From the NCBI GenBank assembly GCA_963836195.1, contig CAWIIX010000005.1, positions 310,001 to 374,000 on the forward strand: 64,000 nucleotides of DNA, given 5' to 3'. Source of the stretch: Trebonia sp963836195. GTDB taxonomy: Bacteria; Actinomycetota; Actinomycetes; Streptosporangiales; Streptosporangiaceae. The translations under genes and the position numbers were made by a program. Shown here in pieces: positions 16,839 through 25,793 of this stretch (position 1 is the first letter of the stretch; each line of letters starts with the position of its first letter). The notes beneath the pieces are model-generated. The model saw nothing but the letters and a program-made list of their open reading frames with translations, searched no databases and was not told the DNA's origin.

Positions 16839-17261
16839 TCAGGCCGCCTGCCAGTCGCCCTCGGCGCGGAATTCGATGTTCAGCGCGCCCAGGGCCTGAC
16901 GCGCGAAATCGTCGAGCGGCGCGAGCTCGCTCTCGCCGCTCGGGTCGTACAGCCGCCCGATGGCGAGCCCGCGGCCCTTCCCGTCGACCAGCCGGAAGAA
17001 CCGGCCGGCGGTCAGCGCCTCGGAAACGTCCTCGGCCACCGCGTGGTCGGGCCCGGACTTGCCGACCGCTGACGGCTCGGCCCCGTCATAGCCGGCCACC
17101 GCGTCCTCGGTGATGACCCAGCAGTACGGCGTCGTCAGCGAGGAGAACTCCGCGACCAGCGAATCGGGGACCTCATCGGTCGCCGGCTCCGGCGGCGGGG
17201 CCAGCCCGGAGGCAATGGGTTCTGACGGGGGCTCTTCGAGATTCTCGTTGTGACTGCCCAT
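16839..17261 (-). CDS. Hypothetical acidic protein, 140 residues
   Basis: I do not recognise this family. The first 30 residues are rich in Pro, Glu and Ser and look disordered. The rest could be a small alpha/beta domain with Trp in YCWVITEDAV and FFRLVDGKGRGLAIGRLYD. There is no signal peptide and no membrane helix. Coding is supported by strong GC at third positions and a plausible ATG at 17261. It is monocistronic, facing the upstream operon, and its stop abuts the terminator at 16805-16836. Confidence 0.6.
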   Translation of the reverse strand: MGSHNENLEEPPSEPIASGLAPPPEPATDEVPDSLVAEFSSLTTPYCWVITEDAVAGYDGAEPSAVGKSGPDHAVAEDVSEALTAGRFFRLVDGKGRGLAIGRLYDPSGESELAPLDDFARQALGALNIEFRAEGDWQAA

Positions 17262-17504
17262 ACGGCATCTTCCTGTCCAGGCCTGGCCCGATTATGCCTG
17301 CACGAGCCGAGTGCCTGCGCGCCCTACCGCTGCCGAGGCAGCGACGCTACCAGGGGATGGTCCATGTGGATCGTGCCGACCCGTGACGCGCCGCCCGGTG
17401 AGCCGATGTTCTGGAAGGGCTGATCGCCGTTTTCGAGCGTTACCGTAACCGCGCGCTCGCCCCTGCGCCGGCCCGTAATAAGGACTTAAGATCTGCGCCG
17501 AAAA

Positions 17505-17565
17505 GAGACGCCCCGGTCCGTTCGGAGGAAAAAAGACTTTTATCCCGAACGGACCGAGGCGTCTC
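17505..17565. terminator. Long hairpin terminator after the GH64 gene
   Basis: Arms at 17505-17525 and 17545-17565 pair over about 20 bp with one mismatch and a 19-nt loop containing an A-run. It lies 47 nt beyond the stop of the minus-strand glucanase. The remaining gap 17262-17504 shows no gene; it contains TAAGGACTTAAGATC at 17478-17492, which resembles the operator half-sites at 19638-19660. Confidence 0.75.
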
Positions 17566-17611
17566 GTCTACGCAGGCCAAGGACACGGTCCTCGGTGGGC
17601 AGCCTGGCCGG

Positions 17612-19618
17612 CTAGAAGCCGATGGCGACCTGCACGTACTGCGCGTCGGTGGTGTTGAAGTCGGAGGACTGGCCGTTGTCGTCGTCGTAGGCGAAGCCGT
17701 ACTGCAGGCCGTTGACGGCGACCGAGTGCCAGAACGCGGAGTAGTAGTTGCAGGGGGCGTTCTGGTAGTAGTCCGACGGCGTGTTCTGCACCGTCGTCGA
17801 GAATTGCGCCACGCAGCGGTTCAGCGCCGCGCACAGGGTCGGATCGCCGTTGAGCGCGGGGTTTCCGCCGCCCTGGCAGCCGAAGACCTCCTGGCTGGTC
17901 TCGGTGGCGCCGACCGAGGCCGCGTAGGAGGTCATGTAGCTGGCGTCCGCGCCGCCCGGCTGGAAGGCCGCGACGTCCCCTGGCGCGGGGATGCTGTAGG
18001 GCGCGTCCACGGTGGCGAGCTGCTGGAACACCGTCGGCACGTAGTTCTCGAACTGCTGGAAGAGGGCGGTCCTGCTCTCGGCGAAGACCTGGTCGTCCTC
18101 GCCCACCACGACGTCGCTGCCGTCGGAGTTGTGCAGGTGGATCGCCAGCGGCAGGCCGAACGCGTCGACCCGCGAGGTGTCGGCGTTGATCGTGGTGCCG
18201 CTCGAGTTCAGCTCGATGAAGTCGTGGTACGAGCTGGTGGGCGATCCGAGGTAGAAGTTGATCCGGCAGGAGCCGCACGAGGTCATCTCGTAGTACGGCG
18301 ACTGCGCGATCGACTCGGTGACGCCGTTGACGCTCCAGTAGACCTCGCTGTCGGGGTACTGGCCGTTGGTGGCGTTGAGGAAGTCGAACTCGATCGCGCC
18401 CGACGCGCTGGGGATGCTGCTGGTGTTGCCCCAGAACCCGGCCGGGAACCCGCCGTAGCTGCCGCCGGTGCCGGAGCCTCCGGAGGGGGCGAACGTCAGG
18501 TAGTTGATGTTCCAGCCGGGGCTGTCCTGGTCCACGGTCAGCGTCTGCACGCCGGCCGGCAGCGTGATGTTCGCGGTCACCGTCGTCCAGTTCTGCCAGC
18601 CGCCGGTGGCCGGCGCGGTGATGACCCCGCTGAGGTCGGTCCCGGCCGCGTTGTTGATCTGCAGCGCGTTGGTGACGGCGGTGGGCGCGGCCAGCCGCAG
18701 GCTCAGGGCGTAGGTGCCCGCGGTGGCCACGTTGACGGTGTACTTGAGCCACTGCCCGGTCGCGGTCCAGCCGAGGTCGTAGCCGCCGCCGGCGTCGGTG
18801 GTGGCCTCCAGGTCGACCCCGTCCGAGCGGTAGCTGTTGGCCGAGCCGTTGACCGCGGTGACGTTGTAGGCGACGCCCTGCCCGCCGGTGTCGTAGTTTT
18901 CCGCCTGCACGGTGCCCGGCACGGCCGCCGGCGTCCCGCCGTAGGGCGCTTCGGTGCCGGTGCCGCCGCCGCCCCCGGAGGTGAGGGTGAACGTCATGTA
19001 GTGCAGGTTCCAGCCGTTGCTGTCCTGGTCGACGGTCAGCGTCTGCTGCCCGGCCGTCAGGGTGACGCTGGCCGTGACCGTGGTCCAGGTCTGGTACCCG
19101 CCGGTGTTGGGGATGGTGACCGAGCCGCTGAGGTTGGTGCCGGCCGAGTTGTCGATGTGCAGCGCGTCGGTGATCCCGTACGGGGAGGACACCCGGAACG
19201 CGACGCTGTAGGTGCCCGCGGTGGCCACGTTGACCGTGTAGTTGAACCACTGCCCGGCCGTCGTCCAGCCGAGGTCGTCGGCGCCGGCGCCGGTGTCGTT
19301 CTGGGTGTCGGCCGTGCCCTCGAGGTCAACCCCGTCGGACCGGTAGCTGTTGGCGCTGCCGTTGGCCGAGGTGACGTTATACGCCACCCCCTGGCCGCCG
19401 GTGTCGTAGTTGGCCGCGTAGACGGTGCCGGGCACCGCCGCCGCGGTGCCGCCGTACGGGGCGCCAGCGGCGGCCGCGGCCGAGGCCGCGTAGTGCGCGC
19501 CGGCCACCAGCGTCATCGCGGCCACGACGGCGACGGCTACGGCTGTCCGGCGCACCCGACCGCGCTGCGGCCCGGCCCGCCCGCGGCCGGTCAACCGCGG
19601 GACGTGAATTGATCCCAT
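17612..19618 (-). CDS. Secreted beta-1,3-glucanase, GH64-like, with two CBM6 modules
   Basis: The 668-residue product begins MGSIHVPRL after GAAGGAG. It has a signal peptide (residues 1-45) and two CBM6 domains (about 46-180 and 195-320) joined by a glycine-rich linker. The C-terminal domain resembles GH64: SRVDAFGLPLAIHL, FGCQGG, LCAALNRCV and the closing GLQYGFAYDDDNGQSS. It should cleave beta-1,3-glucan, for example of fungal walls, or callose. Its first 170 residues are nearly identical to those of the divergent GH3 protein, so one N-terminal module was duplicated in inverted orientation. The upstream promoter and operators are also duplicated. An ATG frame further upstream (19804) crosses the promoter and is rejected. 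Confidence 0.85.
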   Translation of the reverse strand: MGSIHVPRLTGRGRAGPQRGRVRRTAVAVAVVAAMTLVAGAHYAASAAAAAGAPYGGTAAAVPGTVYAANYDTGGQGVAYNVTSANGSANSYRSDGVDLEGTADTQNDTGAGADDLGWTTAGQWFNYTVNVATAGTYSVAFRVSSPYGITDALHIDNSAGTNLSGSVTIPNTGGYQTWTTVTASVTLTAGQQTLTVDQDSNGWNLHYMTFTLTSGGGGGTGTEAPYGGTPAAVPGTVQAENYDTGGQGVAYNVTAVNGSANSYRSDGVDLEATTDAGGGYDLGWTATGQWLKYTVNVATAGTYALSLRLAAPTAVTNALQINNAAGTDLSGVITAPATGGWQNWTTVTANITLPAGVQTLTVDQDSPGWNINYLTFAPSGGSGTGGSYGGFPAGFWGNTSSIPSASGAIEFDFLNATNGQYPDSEVYWSVNGVTESIAQSPYYEMTSCGSCRINFYLGSPTSSYHDFIELNSSGTTINADTSRVDAFGLPLAIHLHNSDGSDVVVGEDDQVFAESRTALFQQFENYVPTVFQQLATVDAPYSIPAPGDVAAFQPGGADASYMTSYAASVGATETSQEVFGCQGGGNPALNGDPTLCAALNRCVAQFSTTVQNTPSDYYQNAPCNYYSAFWHSVAVNGLQYGFAYDDDNGQSSDFNTTDAQYVQVAIGF

Positions 19619-19637
19619 CGCTGGAGCTCCTTCGCTT

Positions 19638-19660
19638 CTAAATCTAGGACTTAGATTAAG
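19638..19660 (-). promoter_or_regulatory. Operator pair upstream of the GH64 gene
   Basis: On the minus strand the dyad CTTA-ATC-TAAG (19650-19660) is followed by CTA-GATT-TAG-like symmetry (19638-19648). The layout copies the plus-side operator at 19805-19828. Both sites sit just after the -10 box, at the expected transcription start, so a repressor bound here would block initiation. Confidence 0.55.
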
Positions 19661-19664
19661 TTGT

Positions 19665-19693
19665 GACTTACCATCGCGAATGAGCTCCGTCAA
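19665..19693 (-). promoter_or_regulatory. Predicted promoter for the GH64 gene
   Basis: On the minus strand TTGACG (19693-19688) and TAAGTC (19670-19665) are spaced by 17 nt, followed by ACAACTTA. The opposite promoter has the same -35, spacing and following ACAACTTA. Confidence 0.55.
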
Positions 19694-19771
19694 GGGTCCG
19701 AGCTGCTCCGTAGCCGTGCCGTAAGGCCGTGGCGGCCGGGGTTTCTGCGCTCGCGGGCAGGCCGCGACCCC

Positions 19772-19800
19772 TTGACGCGAGGTAGCTGCAGTGTTACAAC
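19772..19800 (+). promoter_or_regulatory. Predicted promoter for the GH3 gene
   Basis: TTGACG at 19772-19777 and TACAAC at 19795-19800 are spaced by 17 nt. Transcription would start around 19807, within the operator at 19805-19828, leaving a leader of about 57 nt. Confidence 0.6.
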
Positions 19801-19804
19801 ACAA

Positions 19805-19828
19805 CTTATTCTAAGACCTGAATTAGGT
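19805..19828 (+). promoter_or_regulatory. Operator pair upstream of the GH3 gene
   Basis: CTTA-TTC-TAAG (19805-19815) is followed by ACCT-GAATT-AGGT (19816-19828), two adjacent dyads overlapping the predicted transcription start. The same two-dyad order is found on the other strand at 19638-19660, so one regulator probably controls both glucan-degrading genes. The regulator is not identifiable in this window. Confidence 0.6.
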
Positions 19829-19863
19829 CTGGCCGCGGGGGGATTGAGAAGAGGAGTCGAGGA

Positions 19864-22800
19864 ATGCGATCAGTTCATTTCCCGAGGCTGGCCGGGCGCC
19901 GCCGGGCCGGGCCGCACCCGGGCCGGCTGCGCCGCATCGGCCTGGCCGCCGCGGTGCTGGCCGCGATGGCGGTGGCGGGCGGCGTGCACGCCGCCGCCTC
20001 GGCCGCGACCGGCGCCCCCTACGGCGGCACCGCGGCGGCGGTGCCGGGCACCGTCTACGCGGCCAACTACGACACCGGCGGCCAGGGCGTCGCCTACAAC
20101 GTCACCTCGGCCAACGGGTCCGCCAACGGCTACCGGTCGGACGGGATCGACCTCGAGGCGACCGCCGACACGCAGAACAACACCGGCGCGGGCGCCGACG
20201 ACCTCGGCTGGACGACGGCCGGGCAGTGGTTCAACTACACGGTCAACGTGGCCACCGCCGGCACCTACACGGTCGCGTTCCGGGTGTCGTCCCCGTACGG
20301 GATCCCGGACGCGCTGCACATCGACAACGCGGCCGGCACCAACCTCAGCGGCTCGGTCACGATCCCCAACACCGGCGGCTACGAGACGTGGACCACGGTC
20401 GACGCGAGCGTCACCCTGACGGCCGGGCAGCAGACGCTGACCGTCAACCAGGACAGCAACGGCTGGAACTTCCACTACATGGCGTTCACGCTCAGCTCGG
20501 GCGGCGGCGGAGGCGGCACCGGCTCGGGGGGCGACGCGCCGTTCGGCGGAACTCCGGCCGCGGTTCCCGGCACGGTCCAGGCGGCCAACTACGACACCGG
20601 CGGGCAGGGCGTCGCCTACAACGTCACCGCCGCCAACGGGTCCGCCAACAGCTACCGCTCGGACGGGGTCGACCTCGAGACGACCGCCGATACCCAGGAC
20701 ACCAGCGCGCCCGGCGGCGCCTACGACGTGGGCTGGACGACGCCCGGGCAGTGGTTCCACTACACCGTCGACGTGGCCACCGCGGGCACCTACACGGTCA
20801 GCCTGCGGGTCGCGTCGCCCTACGGGGTCACCGACGCGCTGCACATCACCAACTCCTCCAACGTCAACCTGACCGGCTCGGTCGCCGTTCCCAACACCGG
20901 CGGCTACGAGACCTGGACGACCGTCACCGCCACCGTCACCCTCCCGGCCGGCGATCAGACGCTCACCGTCGACCAGGACTCCAACGGCTGGAACTTCCAC
21001 TACCTGGCCTTCGCGACCGGGTCGACCAGCGGCGGCGGCGGCACCGGCGGCGGCACCGGCAAGTACTGCGGCACGACCGACCTCGCCATGGACCAGCCGA
21101 CCACGGCCTCCTCGGTCCAGGCGAGCAGCGACTACCTGCCCTACTACGCGACCGACGGCGATCCCGGCACCCGCTGGTCCAGCCTGTCCACCGACCCGCA
21201 GTGGCTGGAGGTCGACCTCGGCACCCCGACCGCCATCTGCAGCGTGGGCCTCCTCTGGGAGGCCGCGTACGCCAGCGCGTTCTCGATCCAGACGTCGAAT
21301 GACAACTCGACCTGGACCACGGTCTACTCCACGACCACCGGCGCCGGCGGCCAGGAGACGTTCCCGATCAGCACGACCGCCCGCTACATCCGGATGGACG
21401 GCACGGCCCGGGCCACCACGTTCGGCTACTCCATCTTCGAGTTCGACGTCTACGGCCCGACCAACACCCCGCCGCTGGCCGGCGGCAACGGCAACGGCGG
21501 CAACGGCACCTGCCCGTGGGTCGGCTCTACCGCGCCGGTCGCCACCCGCGTCCAGCAGGTCCTCACCACCATGGACCAGTCGGAAGCGGCCAGCCTGCTC
21601 TCCGGAGACGGCACCTCGTCCTACATCGGCCAGGTCAACGCCATCCCGAATCTGTGCATCCCGTCGATCAACATGGAAGACGGCCCGTCCGGAATCGGTG
21701 ACGGGAACGGCGGCGTGACCGCCTTCCCTGACGGCGAGAACGCGGCCGCGACCTTCGACCCGACGCTCGTCCAGCAGGAGGGCGCGGCGATGGGGGCCGA
21801 GTTCGCGGGCAAGGGCGCGACCGTCTCGCTCGGCCCGACCACCAACCTGGTGCGCGACCCGCGCTGGGGCCGGACCTACGAGACCTACGGCGAGGACCCC
21901 TACCTGGCCGGTCAGGTCACCTCGGCCGAGGTCGCGGGCATCCAGAGCCAGGATGTGATGGCGATGGTCAAGCACGTGGCCGCCTACGACCAGGAGCAGT
22001 ATCCCAACGGCACCAACAACGAGACGGTCGGCCAGCAGACACTGGAGGAGCTCTACCTGGCGCCCTTCCAGACCACGATCCAGCAGTCCGCCCCGGCCGC
22101 CATGATGTGCTCCTACGCCGTGGTCAACAACGCCGCCTCCTGCGAGAGCGCCGACCTGCTGCAGGACGGCCTCTACGAGCAGGCGAATTACGGCGGCTTC
22201 GTCACCTCCGACTGGGGCGCGGCCGGCTCCGCGGTCGGCGACGCCAACGCCGGGATGGCGGTCGCGATGCCGTTCTCGGACGCGAGCAACATCACCGCCG
22301 CCCTCACGGCCGGCACGCTGAGCCAGGCGACGGTCAACTCGCTGGTGTCGGAGATCCTGACCCAGATGTTCGCCTTCGGCAACTTCGACAACCCGCCGAC
22401 CGGCTCCCTCTCCGCCACCGTCACCAGCGCCGCGCACCAGCAGACCGCGCTGCAGCTCGGCGAGGAGGGCACCGTCCTGCTCAAGAACAACGGGCTGCTG
22501 CCGCTCAACCCGAACCCGAGCAGCAAAGAGACGATCGCGGTGATCGGCACCGACGGCGGCGCCGCGGTCGAACTGGCCGGCGGCGGCAGCGGCGGGGTCG
22601 ACAGCTCCAACACGGTATGGCCGCTCACCGGGATCCAGGACGCGGTCGGGCCGAACGTCACCGTCACCTACACCGCAGGCGATGACAACGGCACCACCGA
22701 CATCCCCGCGGCGGTCGCGGCGGCGCAGGCCGCGACCGACGCGATCATCTACGTCAACCTCCCGGAGGGCGAGGAGAGCGACCTGGCATCGCTCGACCTG

Positions 22801-23511
22801 TCCGCCGCGGACGAGACGATGATCGCGGACGTGGCGGCGGCCAACCCGCACACGATCGTGGTCATCAACAGCGGCGGCCCGGTCGTCATGCCGTGGCTCA
22901 ACTCGGTGGCCGGGGTGTTCGAGAACTGGTACGGCGGCGGCGAGACCGGCGCGGCGACGGCGGCGCTGATCTTCGGCACCGTCGACCCGTCCGGCAAGCT
23001 GCCGGTCACCTTCCCGGCCAGCCTGAGCCAGGTCCCGGCGCAGACCCAGGCGCAGTGGCCCGGGACGTCGACCGGAGTGGTCTACAGCGAGGGCGTGGAC
23101 ATCGGCTACCGCTGGTACCAGTCGGCCGGCATCACCCCGCTGTTCCCGTTCGGGTACGGGCTGTCGTACACCAAGTTCGCGTTCTCCAACCTGTCCGTGG
23201 GCGCGTTCAACGCCGACGGCGAGGCCACGGTCACCGCGAAGATCACCAACACCGGTTCGGTCGCGGGCGCGGACGTCGCCCAGCTGTACGTCGGCGACCC
23301 GGCCGCCAGCCACGATCCGCCCGAGCAGCTCAAGGGCTTCCAGCGGGTCACGCTCAACCCCGGGGCGAGCGCGACGGTCACGTTCCCGCTGAGCATCCAC
23401 GACCTGGCCTCGTGGTCCTCGACCGCGAACGCCTGGGAAGCGCAGGCGGGCACGTACTCGATCTCGGTCGGCGACTCGTCCGCGAGCTTCGCCGCTGACC
23501 GGGTCGACTAG
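19864..23511 (+). CDS. Secreted modular GH3 glycoside hydrolase (beta-glucosidase type)
   Basis: This 1215-residue protein starts at an ATG preceded by GAGGAG. Its order is signal peptide (1-48), CBM6 (about 50-215), CBM6 (about 225-385), a discoidin/CBM32-like domain (about 400-540), then GH3 catalytic and C-terminal domains (about 545-1215). Asp783 in GFVTSDWGA is the predicted nucleophile; PEGEESDLASLDL fits the region with the acid/base Glu. The C-terminal fibronectin-III-like part (TNTGSVAGADVAQLYV) is present. It likely releases glucose or short sugars from beta-glucans cut by the divergent GH64 enzyme. The stop at 23509-23511 comes after an apparent frameshift; coding sequence continues to 23890 in another frame. 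Confidence 0.88.
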   Translation: MRSVHFPRLAGRRRAGPHPGRLRRIGLAAAVLAAMAVAGGVHAAASAATGAPYGGTAAAVPGTVYAANYDTGGQGVAYNVTSANGSANGYRSDGIDLEATADTQNNTGAGADDLGWTTAGQWFNYTVNVATAGTYTVAFRVSSPYGIPDALHIDNAAGTNLSGSVTIPNTGGYETWTTVDASVTLTAGQQTLTVNQDSNGWNFHYMAFTLSSGGGGGGTGSGGDAPFGGTPAAVPGTVQAANYDTGGQGVAYNVTAANGSANSYRSDGVDLETTADTQDTSAPGGAYDVGWTTPGQWFHYTVDVATAGTYTVSLRVASPYGVTDALHITNSSNVNLTGSVAVPNTGGYETWTTVTATVTLPAGDQTLTVDQDSNGWNFHYLAFATGSTSGGGGTGGGTGKYCGTTDLAMDQPTTASSVQASSDYLPYYATDGDPGTRWSSLSTDPQWLEVDLGTPTAICSVGLLWEAAYASAFSIQTSNDNSTWTTVYSTTTGAGGQETFPISTTARYIRMDGTARATTFGYSIFEFDVYGPTNTPPLAGGNGNGGNGTCPWVGSTAPVATRVQQVLTTMDQSEAASLLSGDGTSSYIGQVNAIPNLCIPSINMEDGPSGIGDGNGGVTAFPDGENAAATFDPTLVQQEGAAMGAEFAGKGATVSLGPTTNLVRDPRWGRTYETYGEDPYLAGQVTSAEVAGIQSQDVMAMVKHVAAYDQEQYPNGTNNETVGQQTLEELYLAPFQTTIQQSAPAAMMCSYAVVNNAASCESADLLQDGLYEQANYGGFVTSDWGAAGSAVGDANAGMAVAMPFSDASNITAALTAGTLSQATVNSLVSEILTQMFAFGNFDNPPTGSLSATVTSAAHQQTALQLGEEGTVLLKNNGLLPLNPNPSSKETIAVIGTDGGAAVELAGGGSGGVDSSNTVWPLTGIQDAVGPNVTVTYTAGDDNGTTDIPAAVAAAQAATDAIIYVNLPEGEESDLASLDLSAADETMIADVAAANPHTIVVINSGGPVVMPWLNSVAGVFENWYGGGETGAATAALIFGTVDPSGKLPVTFPASLSQVPAQTQAQWPGTSTGVVYSEGVDIGYRWYQSAGITPLFPFGYGLSYTKFAFSNLSVGAFNADGEATVTAKITNTGSVAGADVAQLYVGDPAASHDPPEQLKGFQRVTLNPGASATVTFPLSIHDLASWSSTANAWEAQAGTYSISVGDSSASFAADRVD

Positions 23512-23890
23512 CCTCGGCGAGACCCTGACCGGCCAGGTCGCGGCGGGCACCTCGGGCGCCGGCACCTCGGCCGCCAACGTGGCGGTCAGCGCGAACGTCA
23601 CGCCGAACTCGGGCGCGCCGGGCGCGGAGACCGTCGGGGTGGTCAACCCCTTCGGCTACAGCAGCCCGAAGGGCGCGGCGGTCTCGTTCCCGATGTCGGC
23701 GGTGGACTCCAACTCGGCCCAGACGCTGACCTTCACCGCGACCGGGCTGCCCCCGGGCATCTCGATCGCCTCGAACGGCACGATCTCCGGTTCCGGGTCG
23801 ACGCTCGGGACGTACACGGTGACGGTGACCGCGACCGACACGAAGGGAGTCTCGGGTACGGCCACGTTCGTGTGGTCCGTGGTGCAGTGA
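23493..23890 (+). pseudogene. Out-of-frame C-terminal extension of the GH3 gene (putative Ig-like domain)
   Basis: Switching frame near 23492 gives PLTGSTSLGETLTGQ, a natural continuation of the GH3 C-terminal domain, and then about 100 residues of an Ig-like (He_PIG type) domain (TFTATGLPPGISIASNGT, VTVTATDTKGVSGTATFVW) that ends with TGA at 23890. A single indel in a GC stretch separates it from the main frame, so either the sequence has an error or the native enzyme recently lost this module. Confidence 0.6.
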
Positions 23891-23907
23891 GGTAGGTAGC
23901 CCGCTAG

Positions 23908-23951
23908 CCGGTGAGCACCGCGCCCCGCTGGTCGGGCGCCGTGCTCACCGG
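23908..23951. terminator. Bidirectional hairpin terminator
   Basis: CCGGTGAGCAC at 23908-23918 pairs with GTGCTCACCGG at 23941-23951. Inner GCGCCCC/GGGCGC pairing lengthens the stem. It separates the GH3 gene from the convergent oxidoreductase gene. Confidence 0.75.
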
Positions 23952-23984
23952 TGTTCCCGGCCGACGGGCTGCGGGCGGGATCGG

Positions 23985-24869
23985 TCAGGCCGTCAGCTGG
24001 TCCAGGACCTCGGTCTTGATCCTGGCCAGGGCGTCGGTCAGCTGGTCCGGGCCGAGGTTCCAGTCGGGCAGGATGAACTCGTCGAAGCCGAGTTCGGCGT
24101 ACTGCCCGAGCTGATCGACCACGGCCGACGCCGAGCCGGAGAGCGTGGCCCGGCCGCCCGGCATCGCGGCCGCGCCGAGGTCGATGAACGCGTTGACCGA
24201 GGTCCGCATCGTGGCCGGATCGCGGCCGGCCTTGTCGCAGGCCGCGAGCAGGGCCGCGCGGTGAACGGCGGCCTGGTCGGGGGCTCCCCAGGTGTTCCAC
24301 TCGTCCGCCTGGCGGGCGGTGATGCCGAGCATCCGCGGGCTGCGGGTGCCGACCAGGATCGGCAGCGGCGACTGGACCGGCTTGGGGTCGCACGGGGCGT
24401 CGGCGAAGTGGTAGAACTCGCCGTCGAAGGTGGTCGAGTCCTGCCCGAGCATCGACCGGACGATCGTGATCGCCTCCTCGAACCGGCTCACCCGCCGGCC
24501 CGGCGGCTCGAGCTCGATGCCGTAGGCGTGGTGCTCGTTGATCTGCCAGCCGGCCCCGAGGCCGAGGACCATCCGGCCGCCCGAGAGCCGGTCGATCGTG
24601 GCCGCGCGCTTGGCCAGCAGGGCCGGGTGGTGGACCGAGGTGGGGGACACGAGCGTCCCGATCCGGACTCGTTCGGTGACCGCCGCCAGGGCGGGCAGCA
24701 GCCCCCAGCACTCGTACGCGTCGCCCCGCGCGGGCGTCGCGTCCCCGGTGTTGGGCATGTAGTGGTCGGCCAGCCAGACGCCGTGCCAGCCGGCCGACTC
24801 GGCGTAGCGCACCTCGTCCAGGAGCTCGGCGGGCGGACGGTCGTTGTCGGGCCAAAGCGAGAACTTCAT
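23985..24869 (-). CDS. LLM-class F420-dependent oxidoreductase
   Basis: The 294-residue protein matches the luciferase-like monooxygenase fold used with coenzyme F420 in actinomycetes. Its features are MKFSLWPDNDRPPAEL at the start, ESAGWHGVWLADHY, the VRIGTLVSPTSVHHPALLAKRAATIDRLSGGR signature region (residues about 70-105) and LGLGAGW. It should reduce or oxidise a small molecule with F420. The ATG at 24869 starts the conserved first beta strand; a longer reading frame to 25169 has no such support. It is monocistronic. The substrate cannot be inferred from its neighbours. Confidence 0.85.
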   Translation of the reverse strand: MKFSLWPDNDRPPAELLDEVRYAESAGWHGVWLADHYMPNTGDATPARGDAYECWGLLPALAAVTERVRIGTLVSPTSVHHPALLAKRAATIDRLSGGRMVLGLGAGWQINEHHAYGIELEPPGRRVSRFEEAITIVRSMLGQDSTTFDGEFYHFADAPCDPKPVQSPLPILVGTRSPRMLGITARQADEWNTWGAPDQAAVHRAALLAACDKAGRDPATMRTSVNAFIDLGAAAMPGGRATLSGSASAVVDQLGQYAELGFDEFILPDWNLGPDQLTDALARIKTEVLDQLTA

Positions 24870-25025
24870 AGCCCTCACCCTAGAGATACGCCGTCCGGCC
24901 CCGCGGCCCGGGCGCTGCGCCACCGGATGCCACGACCGGACCGGTGCCGGGGCGTGGTTGCGCCCGGCCGGTAGTCCACATCCAGGAAGTCGCGCGGCGG
25001 CCTTGGGATGCCAAGGAGGACGAAG

Positions 25026-25289
25026 ATGGGATTCAACTGGTATCATTTTCCCATGGAGGCTGTTGTTGACCAGGCAGGGCGTATCGTGCTGCCTAAGTTC
25101 ATCCGGGACGCCCTTGGCCTGCTGCCGGGCACCAAGGTAGATATCTCGCCCTACGGCGCCGGGGTGCAAGTTGTCCCTGCGGGCCGGACGGCACGCCTCG
25201 TAGATGAGGACGGCGTCCTCGTGTCGGCGGGCGAAACGCCTGTCGATGACGACATACTCTTCAGCCTGATCGACGCCGGCCGTAGATGA
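25026..25289 (+). CDS. AbrB/MazE/SpoVT-type antitoxin (VapB-like)
   Basis: This 87-residue protein carries a swapped-hairpin AbrB DNA-binding domain (AVVDQAGRIVLPKFIRDALGL) near residues 11-45 and an acidic C terminus that would wrap the toxin. The ATG at 25026 has an AAGGAGG six bases upstream; the ATG at 25053 lacks one, so the longer form is preferred. It overlaps the PIN toxin gene by 4 nt (ATGA). It should neutralise the toxin and repress its own operon. Confidence 0.85.
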   Translation: MGFNWYHFPMEAVVDQAGRIVLPKFIRDALGLLPGTKVDISPYGAGVQVVPAGRTARLVDEDGVLVSAGETPVDDDILFSLIDAGRR

Positions 25290-25693
25290 CCATCGCGGTT
25301 GATACGAGTGTCGCCGTCCCGCTCCTCGTCCGCTCCCATCAGCATCACGCGGACGTCGTCCGGTGGTGGAACGGGCAGGAGCTCGCGCTGAGCGGTCACG
25401 CGCTCGGCGAGACCTATTCGGTGCTCACCAGGCTGCCCGGCGATGCCAGGCTGGCGGCAGACGACGCAGCCCGCCTGCTCGATGCGCGGTTCGCGGCGCC
25501 CCTCGTGCTGAGCGCGGACGCCGCCCGGAAGGTGCACCGCACGTTGAGCCGTCTGGGCATCGCGGGCGGCGCGGTTTACGACGCGCTGGTGGCGCTGGCC
25601 GCCGAGGAAAACGGGACCGCTCTCGCGACCAGGGACGCACGGGCGCGCGGCACCTACGACGCAGTCGGCGTCGCAGTGATCCTCGTGGCCTAG
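25286..25693 (+). CDS. PIN-domain toxin (VapC-like ribonuclease)
   Basis: The 135-residue protein has the PIN acidic residues: Asp6 in AVDTSVAV, Glu in LGETYSVLTRLPG, Asp in GAVYDALVA and Asp in TRDARARG. It is predicted to be a magnesium-dependent RNase that blocks translation when the antitoxin is degraded. The gene is translationally coupled to the AbrB-type antitoxin. Length and motif spacing are normal, so the module looks intact. Confidence 0.88.
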   Translation: MTIAVDTSVAVPLLVRSHQHHADVVRWWNGQELALSGHALGETYSVLTRLPGDARLAADDAARLLDARFAAPLVLSADAARKVHRTLSRLGIAGGAVYDALVALAAEENGTALATRDARARGTYDAVGVAVILVA

Positions 25694-25793
25694 ATCCAGC
25701 TTGATATTTTATTCGATTCATGTCGGCTACGCCATCGACGGGACATTGGGCTGGATGGAGTCAGCCGGGACCGTTCGATAAAACGGGTTTGAT

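Noticed and set aside
19870..23646. Open minus-strand frame of more than 1200 codons opposite the GH3 gene
   Set aside because: It is low-complexity (Val/Arg/Gly/Asp repeats) and exactly mirrors the repetitive codon use of the GH3 gene. No start signal or family match.
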